Notes: a model not told the origin generated them from the letters alone. A stretch of DNA of 64,000 bases from Mytilus californianus (GCF_021869535.1 NW_026262659.1:8742001-8806000); one strand, 5' to 3'; shown: positions 32,442 through 42,360, counted from the stretch's first letter. A program made the numbers and translations.

Positions 32442-35400
32442 GCCAGTCTTCGATCCATCCAGCTAACACAGGCCAACCACCTCCATCTCCACATGAAAAT
32501 TCTGTAAATTATGCCGGACTAACTGGCACTTACAGAAATGGAAGTTTTGAAAAAAATAAAGAATTAAATATTGCCAATTTGGTGGAAAATAAACCTGTGG
32601 ACACAATAGGAATACCCAGTCAAGAAAAGTCTTCAACGTTTACAAGTCCGCATGAAAAACCTAATGTATGCAAAGCCGGATTAACTGGCGCATGCAAACA
32701 AAACTCTGAAGGTTTAAAAATTTCTGAAGTTTCAGTCAACGACTACTTTGGGTCAACGGTAGCAGCAAACTTAATATTGAATGTGAAAATAAATGGTGTT
32801 GATGTGGATGCTGTGGTGGATACAGCTGCACAGGTCACAATTATCAGTGAAAAATTTATGAAAAAATTACAGCCACCATTAGAACTTAAGTCGTCTGTTA
32901 CATTAAAAGGAGCTGGAGCTGAGAACAAAATAAAGGCAAGCTATGCTAATAGAGTGTCTATTAGGATGGGCAAAACTGAGACAAAATGGCAAATTATAGT
33001 TGCAGATATTACAGATTCTGTCTTATTAGGTTTAGATATTTTACAACATCTAAAAGCTGTGATAGACTTGGCAAATTACACAGTGAAAATTAACAATCAG
33101 ACCTTACATGCATCAGCAGTGAAGTCCAACAACAAAGAAATGAAAGTTTGCAGAGTTAGTTTAAATCAAAATGTGATTATTCCGTCTATGACTGCTATTG
33201 AATTATCTGCAATGTTAGAGGGAACGGTTAATAGTGATATATGCATTCAACCCAATCAGAAATTAAACGGAATAATAATGCCTTACATTGTAACGACACC
33301 TGACAAAACAGTACCAATTACAATCAGAAACTTGACAGACAAGAATATTTCTTTAAGAAAAGGTACTAGTCTTGGAACAGCTGTGGAGATTGATGAAGTT
33401 TTAGAAAATCACAACCCGGAACAGAATTCAATCACAGCTCGCCAAATAAGTAAAGACGGGAACCACTCTGAGAAAACAGAAGAGATATGTCAAAATATGC
33501 CAGAAAATTTGAAAGATTTATTTGAAAGGTCAAAAGAGAATCTCAATGAAAAAGAATGCATTCAGTTAGCTCAACTGTTGATAAAATTTAAAGACACATT
33601 TTCAGTCAATGATTTGGACATAGGCCATTTTACTAAAATCAAGCATAGAATAGATACAGGAACATCTACACCTTCAAAGGAGAGAATGAGGAGAACACCG
33701 TTAGGTTTTGAAGCGGAAGAAGAAAAACATCTTAGTGAGTTACTAAAGAGAAAGGTTATCCAACCCTCAAGTTCAGAATGGTGTGCTGCTCCTGTTTTAG
33801 TACGCAAGCGTGATGGGAAGATAAGATACTGTATTGATTACAGAAAATTAAATTTTAAGACTCGTAAAGATTGCTTTCCTTTGCCTAGAATTGAGTCCTG
33901 TATTGATACCCTGAGAGGAACAGAATTCATGTCCTGTCTCGACATGTCCTCAGGTTACTATCAATTTGAGATCCATGAAGACGACAGACATAAAACGGCA
34001 TTTGTGACGAAATATGGTCTTTTTGAACACATTCGGCTTAGTTTTGGCTTGTGTAATAGTCCAGCATTCTTTCAGAGAGTTATTCAGCTAATTCTTTCAG
34101 GACTGACGTGGAAAGAATGCTTAGCATACCTTGACGACATTATAGTCATAGGGTCAAGTTTTCAGAGTCATCTACATAATTTAGAGAAGGTCTTACAGCG
34201 TTTTGAGGATAATAATCTAAAGCTAAAACCAAAGAAGTGTTCACTCTTCCAGAAAGAAGTACTTTTCCTTGGAAAATTAGTAAATAGAGAGGGGGTTGCA
34301 GTCAATCCAGAAAGCAGGAATACAATATTAAATTGGCCAGTTCCAACAAAGAAGAGAGATGTGGAATCGTTACTTGGTTTTGTTAACTATCACAGAGACC
34401 ATATAAAAAACTTTGCAACAATAGCTGCTCCATTATATCATCTTACTAAGAAGACAGTTAAATTTGAATGGAGCAAGGATCACCAAGAAACTTTTGAAAC
34501 CATTAAGACAGCACTGGTTAATGCAGCGACGTTATCCTATCCATACCCAGATGAACCTTTCATATTAGACACGGACGCTTCAGATACAGCATTAGGGGCC
34601 GAATTGATTCAGGTCCATGACGGTAAAGAATTTGTAGTTTGTTACTCCAGTAAGGTGCTGACACCTACACAGAAGCGTTATTGCACTACCAGGAAAGAAC
34701 TATTAGCAGTAGTGACCTTTACTCGACAGTTCAGAAATTATCTCCTTGGTCGTCAATTTACAGTGAGAACAGATCATCATAGTCTTATTTGGCTCCTACG
34801 TTTTAAGAATATTGAAGGCCAGTTAGCAAGATGGCTTGAAGAGCTTTCACAATATGATATGGTTATCCAACATCGTTCTGGCAAAAAACACCAAAATGCA
34901 GATGGTCTTTCCAGAATCCCGGATGATTTAGAACCTTGTAATTGCTACTATGCAGGAGCTGATCTCTCATCTTTACCCTGTAAAGGATGTGCATATTGCA
35001 GTAGAGCTCAAAGAACCTGGGGAAAATTTGAGAATGATGTGGATGATGTGGTGCATCTGAAAATTCGGAGTATACAACACCAGCTTCAGGATGATATCTC
35101 TATACAAGAAAGTAATTGGATGAAAGGTTGGTCCTTGGGAGACATCAAGAAAGAACAAGAAGATGACCCTGATTTGAAAACACTTATAAATTGGTTACAT
35201 ACTGGTGAGCCACCGTCAGAGCATGAGTTACAACTTGAAAGCCCAGCAACTAAGCATTGGTGGAATTGTAAGACACAACTGAAATTTGTAAAGGGATGTC
35301 TATTCTACAAGTGGTTGGATCCAGCTGAGCCAAGAACACTATTGTTACTTCCTAAATCCTTGAAAGAAGAGGCTATGAAATATTGTCATGATTGCAAAAC

Positions 35401-36553
35401 AGCAGGACACTTTGGTCAAGCTAAAACCATACAGAAACTACAACAAAGATTTATTTGGTACCAGATGAGAGTGGATGCAATTTTGTATGTCCAAACATGT
35501 TCAATATGCAATATCAATAAAAAATCAAACAGAACAGCAAAAGGGGCACTAGGTCAATATCATGCAGGAGCTCCCATGGAAAGGGTACACATGGATATAC
35601 TTGGGCCACTTGTGGAAAGTAATTCTAACAATAAATATGTGCTAGCCATCATAGACCAGTTTACTAAGTGGATTGAATTTGTCGCTTTGCCTAATCAAAA
35701 TGCAGTAACAATAGCAAAGGCAGCAGTGAATGAGTTCTTTTCTAAATTTGGTTGTGCTTTGCAAGTACACACTGACCAAGGCAGAAACTTTGATAGCAAC
35801 CTATTCCATGAATTATGTCGCTTACTAGAAATCGCAAAAACTCGAACAACTCCTTATAGACCAAGGTCCAATGGACAGGTTGAACGATATAACAGTGTGA
35901 TTTTACAGGCAGTAAGATGTTATTTAGAGGGTAAGCAGAAAGACTGGGATGTTCACCTTCAACAATTGGCTGGCGCAATAAGATCTACAAAAAATAGACA
36001 AACTGGCTTCACCCCTAATATGATGATGTTGGGAAGGGAGGTAATGCAACCGGTAGATCTACTCTTGGGAACAGCAGAGAGTAACATGGAAATAAACCAA
36101 CCCCATCAGTATATCAAGGATCTAAAAAATTCATTAGAAAAAGCTCACAAAATTGCTAGAGATAACCTTAAGACAGCTCAATTCAGACAGAAAAGAGATT
36201 ATGATGTAAAACTTAATCACAGGATATATAATAAAGGTGACATTGTTTACAGAATAGATTCCACTACAAAAATAGGAGAAAGTAAAAAATTGCGGGCACC
36301 CTGGCAAGGACCATACCTAATTGTAGAGGTACTGTCATCAGTTCTGTATAAAATGAGAACAAGGAAAAGAGAACTAACAATCCATCACGATCAGTTAAAA
36401 CCTTGCTCAGATAGAAACATTCCACAGTGGTTGAAGTATATGAGACACCGTCTTCTTCAAGGTGAGGTAGATTATAGCCTGGGAATTGGCCAGACTGAAG
36501 AAGAAAATATTCATGATTTGTCACAGTTATTTATGGTCTGCTTAGAGAATTAG
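32396..36553 (+). CDS. pol: Pol polyprotein: protease, RT, RNase H, integrase
   Basis: The frame is open from 32396, overlaps gag by 46 nt, and has no early ATG; translation probably enters by -1 frameshift after 32420. Counting from codon 32579: protease D81-T-A (AVVDTAAQVTIIS); RT with YCIDYRKLN near 417, LDMSSGYYQFEI, and YLDD near 517-520; RNase H with ILDTDAS near 662 and RTDHHSL; integrase zinc region (HDCKTAGHFG … CSICN) near 935-980, catalytic D in HMDILGP (~1004), D in HTDQGRNF (~1064), E in NGQVERYN (~1100); GPY module WQGPYLIVEVL near 1241. All catalytic residues are present. The protease uses DTA instead of DTG, found in some gypsy elements. Order is the normal Ty3/gypsy one. Confidence 0.95.
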   Translation, partial: FQTKCSFKRARIEEVGQSSIHPANTGQPPPSPHENSVNYAGLTGTYRNGSFEKNKELNIANLVENKPVDTIGIPSQEKSSTFTSPHEKPNVCKAGLTGACKQNSEGLKISEVSVNDYFGSTVAANLILNVKINGVDVDAVVDTAAQVTIISEKFMKKLQPPLELKSSVTLKGAGAENKIKASYANRVSIRMGKTETKWQIIVADITDSVLLGLDILQHLKAVIDLANYTVKINNQTLHASAVKSNNKEMKVCRVSLNQNVIIPSMTAIELSAMLEGTVNSDICIQPNQKLNGIIMPYIVTTPDKTVPITIRNLTDKNISLRKGTSLGTAVEIDEVLENHNPEQNSITARQISKDGNHSEKTEEICQNMPENLKDLFERSKENLNEKECIQLAQLLIKFKDTFSVNDLDIGHFTKIKHRIDTGTSTPSKERMRRTPLGFEAEEEKHLSELLKRKVIQPSSSEWCAAPVLVRKRDGKIRYCIDYRKLNFKTRKDCFPLPRIESCIDTLRGTEFMSCLDMSSGYYQFEIHEDDRHKTAFVTKYGLFEHIRLSFGLCNSPAFFQRVIQLILSGLTWKECLAYLDDIIVIGSSFQSHLHNLEKVLQRFEDNNLKLKPKKCSLFQKEVLFLGKLVNREGVAVNPESRNTILNWPVPTKKRDVESLLGFVNYHRDHIKNFATIAAPLYHLTKKTVKFEWSKDHQETFETIKTALVNAATLSYPYPDEPFILDTDASDTALGAELIQVHDGKEFVVCYSSKVLTPTQKRYCTTRKELLAVVTFTRQFRNYLLGRQFTVRTDHHSLIWLLRFKNIEGQLARWLEELSQYDMVIQHRSGKKHQNADGLSRIPDDLEPCNCYYAGADLSSLPCKGCAYCSRAQRTWGKFENDVDDVVHLKIRSIQHQLQDDISIQESNWMKGWSLGDIKKEQEDDPDLKTLINWLHTGEPPSEHELQLESPATKHWWNCKTQLKFVKGCLFYKWLDPAEPRTLLLLPKSLKEEAMKYCHDCKTAGHFGQAKTIQKLQQRFIWYQMRVDAILYVQTCSICNINKKSNRTAKGALGQYHAGAPMERVHMDILGPLVESNSNNKYVLAIIDQFTKWIEFVALPNQNAVTIAKAAVNEFFSKFGCALQVHTDQGRNFDSNLFHELCRLLEIAKTRTTPYRPRSNGQVERYNSVILQAVRCYLEGKQKDWDVHLQQLAGAIRSTKNRQTGFTPNMMMLGREVMQPVDLLLGTAESNMEINQPHQYIKDLKNSLEKAHKIARDNLKTAQFRQKRDYDVKLNHRIYNKGDIVYRIDSTTKIGESKKLRAPWQGPYLIVEVLSSVLYKMRTRKRELTIHHDQLKPCSDRNIPQWLKYMRHRLLQGEVDYSLGIGQTEEENIHDLSQLFMVCLEN
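32414..32456 (+). promoter_or_regulatory. -1 programmed ribosomal frameshift signal between gag and pol
   Basis: The heptamer T TTA AAC lies at 32414-32420 in the gag frame (codons cat-tta-aac). After a 6-nt spacer comes a perfect 10-bp stem, GGATCGAAGA / TCTTCGATCC (32427-32436 with 32447-32456), with a 10-nt loop that contains the gag stop codon. Pol is open in the -1 frame from 32396. Heptamer, spacer and stem all fit the established retroviral design, and the frame relation is right. Confidence 0.85.
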
Positions 36554-36561
36554 CCAGAATA

Positions 36562-37719
36562 TTGGAAGTGACATATCCAGATGGACTAATACATTTTGTT
36601 AGCTCTTTGAATATTCCTGGCAATAAAATGTACGGAGCATCCAAAAATTTAACATTTAGAACAGAGGAAGTTTTTCTTGCCGATATTTTCTGTCAAATTA
36701 ATAACCTATCTAAATTCAACTTTAACATATTCGACAACTTTGGCCAAGCATATATACATTCTTTACTTCATTGGAAAATTCTGAAAATAGTCATCAGTAA
36801 ATTAACTGCAGAACAACAAAACATAATACAAACTTTTGAAGAACAAAAAGATCGTTTTGGATTATTTAATGGATGTCTCTCAACCAAACCAACAGGACCA
36901 TTGATGGCTGTCGATGCCCATTTTCATCTTGACCAACTCATGGTAAAAACCGGATTAACTGGTATCCATGAGTTGGATGATATGGGAACATCTGACCTCT
37001 TTAAGACCAAATTGTCATTTTTAATTGCCAATTACTGTAACCCTGCAAAATTCCCATCGTCAGCAGAAAGATCAGAAATCAGGAAAGATCACAGAATTAA
37101 ACTCTCTTTTGGAATGCACCCTCGAATTGTCAACTCAAACTCTACATCAACTTTAGACCGGTTCTTCAAAAATTTAACTTCTATTTTGGCATCTTCAAAA
37201 ACTGTATCGGTAGGAGAATGTGGATTGGATACTACCGATAGACCAAATTCTCAAAACTTTCAGAAGCAGATAACATATTTTGAAAAACAGCTTAATTTGG
37301 CAGTGCAGAAAAACCTTCCAGTCGTTGTCCACAGCAGAGGAGATAACAACCTAAACCTATCAACTTTAACCTCCATGGTCAACAACTTACCTAGGAACCA
37401 TAAAATTCATTGGCATTGCTTCACAGGGACAGAACAAATTTTTGAATCAGCATCCTCACATTTTTCAAACATTGTATTTGGCGTTACACCTTTCATCTTT
37501 ACCAACAAATATCCCTCCATCAAACAGTTCATCTGCAACAAAGGAATCAGCAGGATAGTTTTAGAATCTGATGCTCCATATATCCGCTATAAAGAACAAC
37601 TTGCCAATCCATACACTGTCATCTTTGTAGCTCATGAAATTTCAAAATTATTACTGATACCTGTTGAAGAAGTTTTGGCCACTACTACAAAAAATTCTCA
37701 AATGATTTATGGTTGTTAA
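36562..37719 (+). CDS. TatD-family metal-dependent nuclease encoded by the retrotransposon
   Basis: The frame is -1 relative to pol and open from 36517, overlapping the end of pol; the first ATG is at 36628 (MYGASKNL). Counting from 36562, the TatD signature set is complete: HxH in VDAHFHLDQL (120, 122), GMHP (186), Glu in SVGECGLD (219), His in VVVHSRGD (257), HWHCFTG (283-289) and Asp in IVLESDAPY (337). The ~110-residue N-terminal part is unlike TatD. TatD enzymes are TIM-barrel Mg2+/Mn2+ nucleases acting on DNA, and in some cases RNA. The position, between integrase and 3' LTR, is where env sits in retroviruses. The gene was probably captured from a host TATDN-like gene. Codons 130-135 contain the element's 13-bp repeated motif. 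Confidence 0.9.
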   Translation: MEVTYPDGLIHFVSSLNIPGNKMYGASKNLTFRTEEVFLADIFCQINNLSKFNFNIFDNFGQAYIHSLLHWKILKIVISKLTAEQQNIIQTFEEQKDRFGLFNGCLSTKPTGPLMAVDAHFHLDQLMVKTGLTGIHELDDMGTSDLFKTKLSFLIANYCNPAKFPSSAERSEIRKDHRIKLSFGMHPRIVNSNSTSTLDRFFKNLTSILASSKTVSVGECGLDTTDRPNSQNFQKQITYFEKQLNLAVQKNLPVVVHSRGDNNLNLSTLTSMVNNLPRNHKIHWHCFTGTEQIFESASSHFSNIVFGVTPFIFTNKYPSIKQFICNKGISRIVLESDAPYIRYKEQLANPYTVIFVAHEISKLLLIPVEEVLATTTKNSQMIYGC

Positions 37720-38016
37720 GGGGGAGGAGTTGGAAGTAATGTTTGGCAGCAATTTTTAAATTTTCTTTTCATAATTTCATCTTTTACATCTAACCGGATT
37801 AACTGGTTTGTAATTGGTTTAAGATATTTGTATATAATATATATTTGATTAAATAGTGTCCCATTGATGTACACTTTTGATCTTCAGCCTTTTACATCTA
37901 ACCGGACTAACTGGTTTGTAATTGGTTTAAGATCTTTGTATAAATGTTACTACTTTTAATTGTCCACAAATTTGCTCATGGCGAACAAACCAAGATCATT
38001 TGGGTTTTTCCTCTAG
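37720..38016 (+). promoter_or_regulatory. 3' untranslated region with a duplicated motif block
   Basis: A 54-bp block beginning CTTTTACATCTAACCGG is present at 37781-37834 and again at 37889-37942, 108 bp apart, differing at two or three bases. Each block holds CCGGAYTAACTGGTTTG. Function is unknown. Confidence 0.75.
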
Positions 38017-38030
38017 AAAACGGGGAGGAG
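38017..38030 (+). promoter_or_regulatory. Polypurine tract of the TatD element
   Basis: AAAACGGGGAGGAG abuts the TGTGGTG of the 3' LTR, the expected site for plus-strand priming. Confidence 0.8.
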
Positions 38031-38344
38031 TGTGGTGCCGTTGGATGATTGATACACCGCTTTAGCGGTTCTCCAATATAGGAGGAATATGATATCTGAA
38101 ACCGGGAACCAGACAAGCCTAAACCTCGCTCTCTATATGATGGGAAAACGGATAGAAGGAACAGACCAAAAACAAGGAACCAGACAGGAACCAGGCAGAG
38201 CCTCACTTCTATTTTCCAAGCTTCAAGCAAGACAGTTCGCTTTCTCTAAGACTGCAGAGTTGTGTTATAATAAGCTTATTCTAGGAGAACTTGAGTCAGA
38301 TATTCAGGTAATATTGCATTACACGCCCAACCACAATCGCTACA
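38031..38344 (+). repeat. 3' LTR
   Basis: It is 314 bp and identical by eye to the 5' LTR except G38112. It is followed by the ATAT target duplication. Confidence 0.95.
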
Positions 38345-38632
38345 ATATAATAATTAACTTTAAATAAATCTTAGGTTACATGTAACAATAATCAAATTAT
38401 TAATTTGTCAGACCAGTGTAACGTTGAAAAGATACAATTAAAAAGGAATTTTAAGAATTCATGTCAAATATTTACAAAAAAAAGAAATGGAGATTGATGA
38501 ACAGAAAAAAAATGAAAAAAAAATGAAAAAAGGAAGAATTATTTTTTTTTTTCTATTACAAGTATCATGATTTTGCTATTATTATCATAATCGTTTGTTT
38601 TTATTTAAAGACTAACTGTTACTATTACTTAC
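38345..38632. other. Non-coding, A/T-rich
   Basis: A-rich low-complexity sequence (38475-38545) and no coding signal. Confidence 0.5.
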
Positions 38633-38990
38633 GGCTATTCCACTTGACATGTTGACTGCTAGCACCATACTAAAAATCGCGGGAAAATTGATATCGCCTT
38701 TCTCTGCAGGATATTTACACGTTCTTATCGCGTCAGTGCAAGGGGATTGCAAATAAATGTAGGATATATAATATATCTCTGTGAACTTTTTTTCACAATC
38801 AGACAGCTTTCCGAGAAAACGTTTCACGGAACTAGTAAACCCTTCAGAAGCATGCGTTAAGACGAGGGCAAATGAAAGAAAAAGGGGTTGTAGTAAGAAT
38901 AAGAGGCATGTTATACAGTGTTGAGAGAGAGCAAGCCCAAAGCTAGCAAAATCTAGAATCCGCGTCACCTGAGTCTCGCCTTGCTTTTTT
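38633..38990 (-). CDS. Candidate first exon (5' UTR plus start) of a minus-strand host gene
   Basis: On the minus strand an ATG (38666-38668) opens MVLAVNMSSGIA, ending in phase 0 at a strong GTAAGT donor (38627-38632). The upstream 320 bp is an open frame without ATG and is CpG-rich (several CGCG and ACG) compared with its surroundings, as expected for a promoter-proximal exon. If it belongs with the minus-strand exons at 25450, 22129 and 21277, which are all phase 0, then the TatD element sits antisense in its first intron. The link is inference; the protein was not recognised. The UTR limit is approximate. Confidence 0.4.
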
Positions 38991-40237
38991 CCCTTAAATA
39001 ATCCCTTCCAAATTATAGATAAAAACTATATGGAGGTCCGTGTCTACAAGTTTGTCATATCAAACAAAACTGCAATACTTTATGGTTAACCAATGTTGAA
39101 TGTATATTTTACAAAGTTTGCCAGAGATATTATCTTTCGATCATGAAAAAGCTTCTACCTAAGTTTTGTGTAGTTCTATATTTGATTTTAACGCTAAACG
39201 GGTGCTCGCTTTTTGTTCGAAATAAGATATTTTCGGGGTTTGGTGAACATGTTTTTAGAGAGCAAATAAAGACAGGGATAAGAAACATCGTAGGGGTGTA
39301 TGTTGGGAAGGTGGTGAGGATGGAAGTTAGTACCATAGACTTACAGGGGTCGATTTCAAACCAGCAAAAACATAATATGAAATGAAAAGCAAACTCTCCT
39401 CTATAGCTTATGCCATGGACAAATAGACAGAATTTCTTTATATAAGAAGGAGTAGATGATATGAAGATAGGTATTAAATTTTCATATCACAACGAAAACA
39501 AATAGTAATTATTACAATAATAAATAAGTTTATAACATTAAAAAAAAATTCCGAATTCTGAATTCTGAATGCTGAATTCCGAATGTTGAATTCTGAATTA
39601 TAGGTGAGCCTTCTCGGCTTTCGTACAATATATGCAAAATTATGCTGCGTCATTCTGAAGTTTGGACGGTATGGAAAAACAAATTGAAACAGATTTTGTA
39701 TTACAAATCTTGGTCTGCTTAATATTTTCATGCTCTAAAGTTTAATGATGGCCTAATTACCGACCTAACATAAGTCAAATATATTGTATAGAATCATAGA
39801 TATATTTACATAGCAAGATTGCTAATTTGATAGCAAATTTTATAACGAGTTTCTGCTTTCATTTTCGGCGATCAGTTTTAAGACTTAAGAAATCAAATTT
39901 CTTAACATTACAAATCTTTCAAGTTCTTTTTTTGTCCGGATAGTCTTGCTTTCTTTTTTTTTTGTCCGGACAGTCATGCTTTTCTTTGTTTCTCAACACA
40001 GTCTTGTATTTTAAACAAAAATTGTCCTTTCAAAGCAAGAGTTGTCAAACTTGCGTGATAATCGTAGTTAGATTCCATAGCGTCTACCTCGTTCATGAAT
40101 TTGTAAACAAAGATATGTTGTTTCCAGAACAACGGTGCCATTTCGAAGAAATATTTTTATACTATTGTTTGCCATTCTGTTTTGGTCTGTATAATTACTA
40201 TACAAATTTTAATTATTACCGTTCGTTTTGTTTTGTT
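38991..40237. other. Non-coding stretch with a GAATTC-rich microsatellite
   Basis: At 39548-39600 GAATTCTGAATTCTGAATGC-type units recur imperfectly. No ORF here looks like a protein; an 80-codon frame at 39143-39385 is not supported by splice sites or composition. Confidence 0.5.
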
Positions 40238-40520
40238 TGATCAACCCAATGCTTTTTAAATTTTTATCCATTGTTACTGATGACAAAATGGATAGCAATT
40301 TCGATATTGACGATTTTCGTTTTTGCCTTTCAGGTGTTAGTGTCGTGGATTGATTGGGAAATGATACTTTATTACGTTTCCATGCAATAACTGTGGTTAC
40401 GTGCCGCCAATGCTTTTCGAATTTTACAATCTATATTGCTAATGACAAAATGGAGGTCGAGTTCGATATTGACGATTTTGAGTTTTGCCGTTTAGGAGTC
40501 AAGGGTCCTTGATTGATACT
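40238..40520 (+). repeat. Two diverged direct repeats
   Basis: CCAATGCTTTTTAAATTTTTATCC…GACAAAATGG…TTCGATATTGACGATTTT…TTTTGCC (from 40245) is repeated from 40407 (CCAATGCTTTTCGAATTTTACAATC…), about 162 bp apart, both in the same orientation. Confidence 0.6.
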
Positions 40521-41220
40521 AAAATGCTATTTAAATAAAGGCAACAGTATTATACCGCTGTGAAATAGTCATAAATCGATTAAACGAAAAAAAAAAATCC
40601 GGGTCACAATCCAAAACCGAGGGAAACACATCAACTATAAGAGGAAAACAACAAAACAACAGAAACACTGAACTGCTACTGAAACAAACGCCAACATACA
40701 TAGAAACGGACAATATTGGCTTTTAACTAGCTTTCAATAACTGCGAGTACTCTCAAATCGTACTTTCGTGTTAATTTGACCTGTTGACACAATTTGTAAT
40801 GCTTTTCTGTTATTCAATGTTTACTTATTTTGTGTTATATCTCGTCTTACATTTTTTAAAATGTACCACCTTTGATAAGCATTTAGTATGATGATAAATT
40901 GCACTTCTGTACTCGTACTATGAACAACAAATTAATTTGGTAAAAAAATGTTTCGGTACTCCTATCAACAAAATTATTATATTTAAATTTACCTGTGTAC
41001 TTTATTTAACGCCATTTTGTCCTAGGTTAAAGTTGTTTTTTTGACATTGATACATCTTTTTTATTTATATTGTGTCATAGATCAAACTTTTTCGTTCAAT
41101 TCGTTCAATGTATATTTACTTGTTTTTGTTAATATGTATTTTTGATCGAGTTAAATTGATATCTTATTGTGTGTCTTTTTATGTTGTAATGTTACACCAC
41201 TGTAACAGGTTAGGGTGAAG
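40521..41220. other. Non-coding stretch
   Basis: No feature was recognised. Confidence 0.5.
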
Positions 41221-41550
41221 GTTGGCGCCTGTTTAAACGTTTAAACCCGCTGCATTTTTATGCACCTGCCCTAAGTCAGGAGCCTGTTGTTCAGTGGTTG
41301 TCGTTTGTTGGTGTGGTTCATAAGTGTTTCTCGTTTCTCGTCTTTTATATAGATTAGAGCGTTGGTTGTCCTGTTTGTATTGTTTTACACTAGTCATTTT
41401 GGGGCCCTTTGTAGTTTGCTGTTCGGTGTGAGCCAAGACTCCGTGTTGAAGGCCGTACTTTGACCTATAATTGCTTACTTTTTACACATTGTGACTTGGA
41501 TGGATAGTTGTCTCATTGGCACTCATACCACATCTTCTTATTTATATTCG
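41221..41550 (+). repeat. Left flanking repeat of the Penelope-like unit
   Basis: It contains GTTTTACACTAGTC, TTTGGGGCCC, GCTGTTCGGTGTGAGCCAA, CCGTACTTTGACCT and TTGTCTCATTGGCACTCATACC. The reverse complement of 43964-44190 carries the same landmarks in the same order, so the pair is inverted around the RT gene. Confidence 0.75.
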
Positions 41551-42360
41551 ATAACAACTGCCATATTCCTGACTTGGTACAGGACATTTTAAGAAAAAAT
41601 GGTGGGTTTAACCTGTTTTTATGGCTAGCCAAACCTTCCGCTTATATGGCAATGTTAAAAATACCGCTAAAATGACAACATTACGTGACAGGAATACAGT
41701 ACAAATAAACGCAAGAACACTCAGGACAGAGAAATACATAAATAAATAATATAATAGTACATTACAACATGTAAACCACAGAATAACAACGGACACCAGT
41801 ACACCACAATAAAATTATGAACTGTGCGTCACACGAATGTATCAACGTCACAATACATGACGTATTTTTTGTGACGTTTATTTTATCACAGGTAAATTTC
41901 AGAAAATAGAATATAAAATTAGGATTGAGTTTGTAATGGTGTTATTTTATGTATTTTCTAACCATTACAAAAATACTAATATAGAATTGTGTTTGTAATG
42001 ATGTAATTATTTGTATTTTCTGACCATGTCGTTTTTACTTCTAAATCAAAACCGTGCAAAAACAAATAAATCCTGTGCATATAGTTGCTTTAAACTAAAA
42101 ATCATATAAATTAACTAGCTGATTAATTATCTTAACTTTTACCTACATATAAAAATAAAAATAGAATTCAAACCACAAACGACAAGACATAAAACAATAT
42201 CCGATTAGACTTACAAAAGCAAAATCACAACTAAATACATGAATTTTGGATGTATAAATACCGAGACACGTCTAATAGCAATTCGAATTCACACTCGGCA
42301 AAACAGTTAAATTCGGGAATAGGTCACGTTCGGTACTTAGCAGACCAGACGACGTAGATG
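41551..42360. other. Dispersed-repeat tail and non-coding sequence
   Basis: 41551-41650 carries the CTGACTTGGTACAGG…AATGGTGG repeat also seen at 26376-26700. The rest shows nothing recognisable; the GIY-YIG endonuclease expected after a Penelope-type RT was not found. Confidence 0.5.

Larger units (their letters stand above)
28835..38344 (+). mobile_element. Complete young Ty3/gypsy LTR retrotransposon carrying a TatD nuclease
   Basis: Two 314-bp LTRs differ at one position by eye (T28916 against G38112). ATAT at 28831-28834 is repeated at 38345-38348 as the 4-bp target duplication. Inside are a primer-binding site, a 1.3-kb leader, gag, pol in the -1 frame, and a third ORF for a TatD-type metal nuclease, then a polypurine tract. 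The main ORFs have no internal stop or frameshift. At 9,510 bp it is long for the family because of the leader, the coiled coil in Gag and the extra gene. It is very recently inserted and may be competent. Confidence 0.95.

Noticed and set aside
39143..39385. 80-codon plus-strand ORF with signal-like start
   Set aside because: No supporting splice site, polyadenylation signal or recognisable domain; overlapped by a similar minus-strand ORF.
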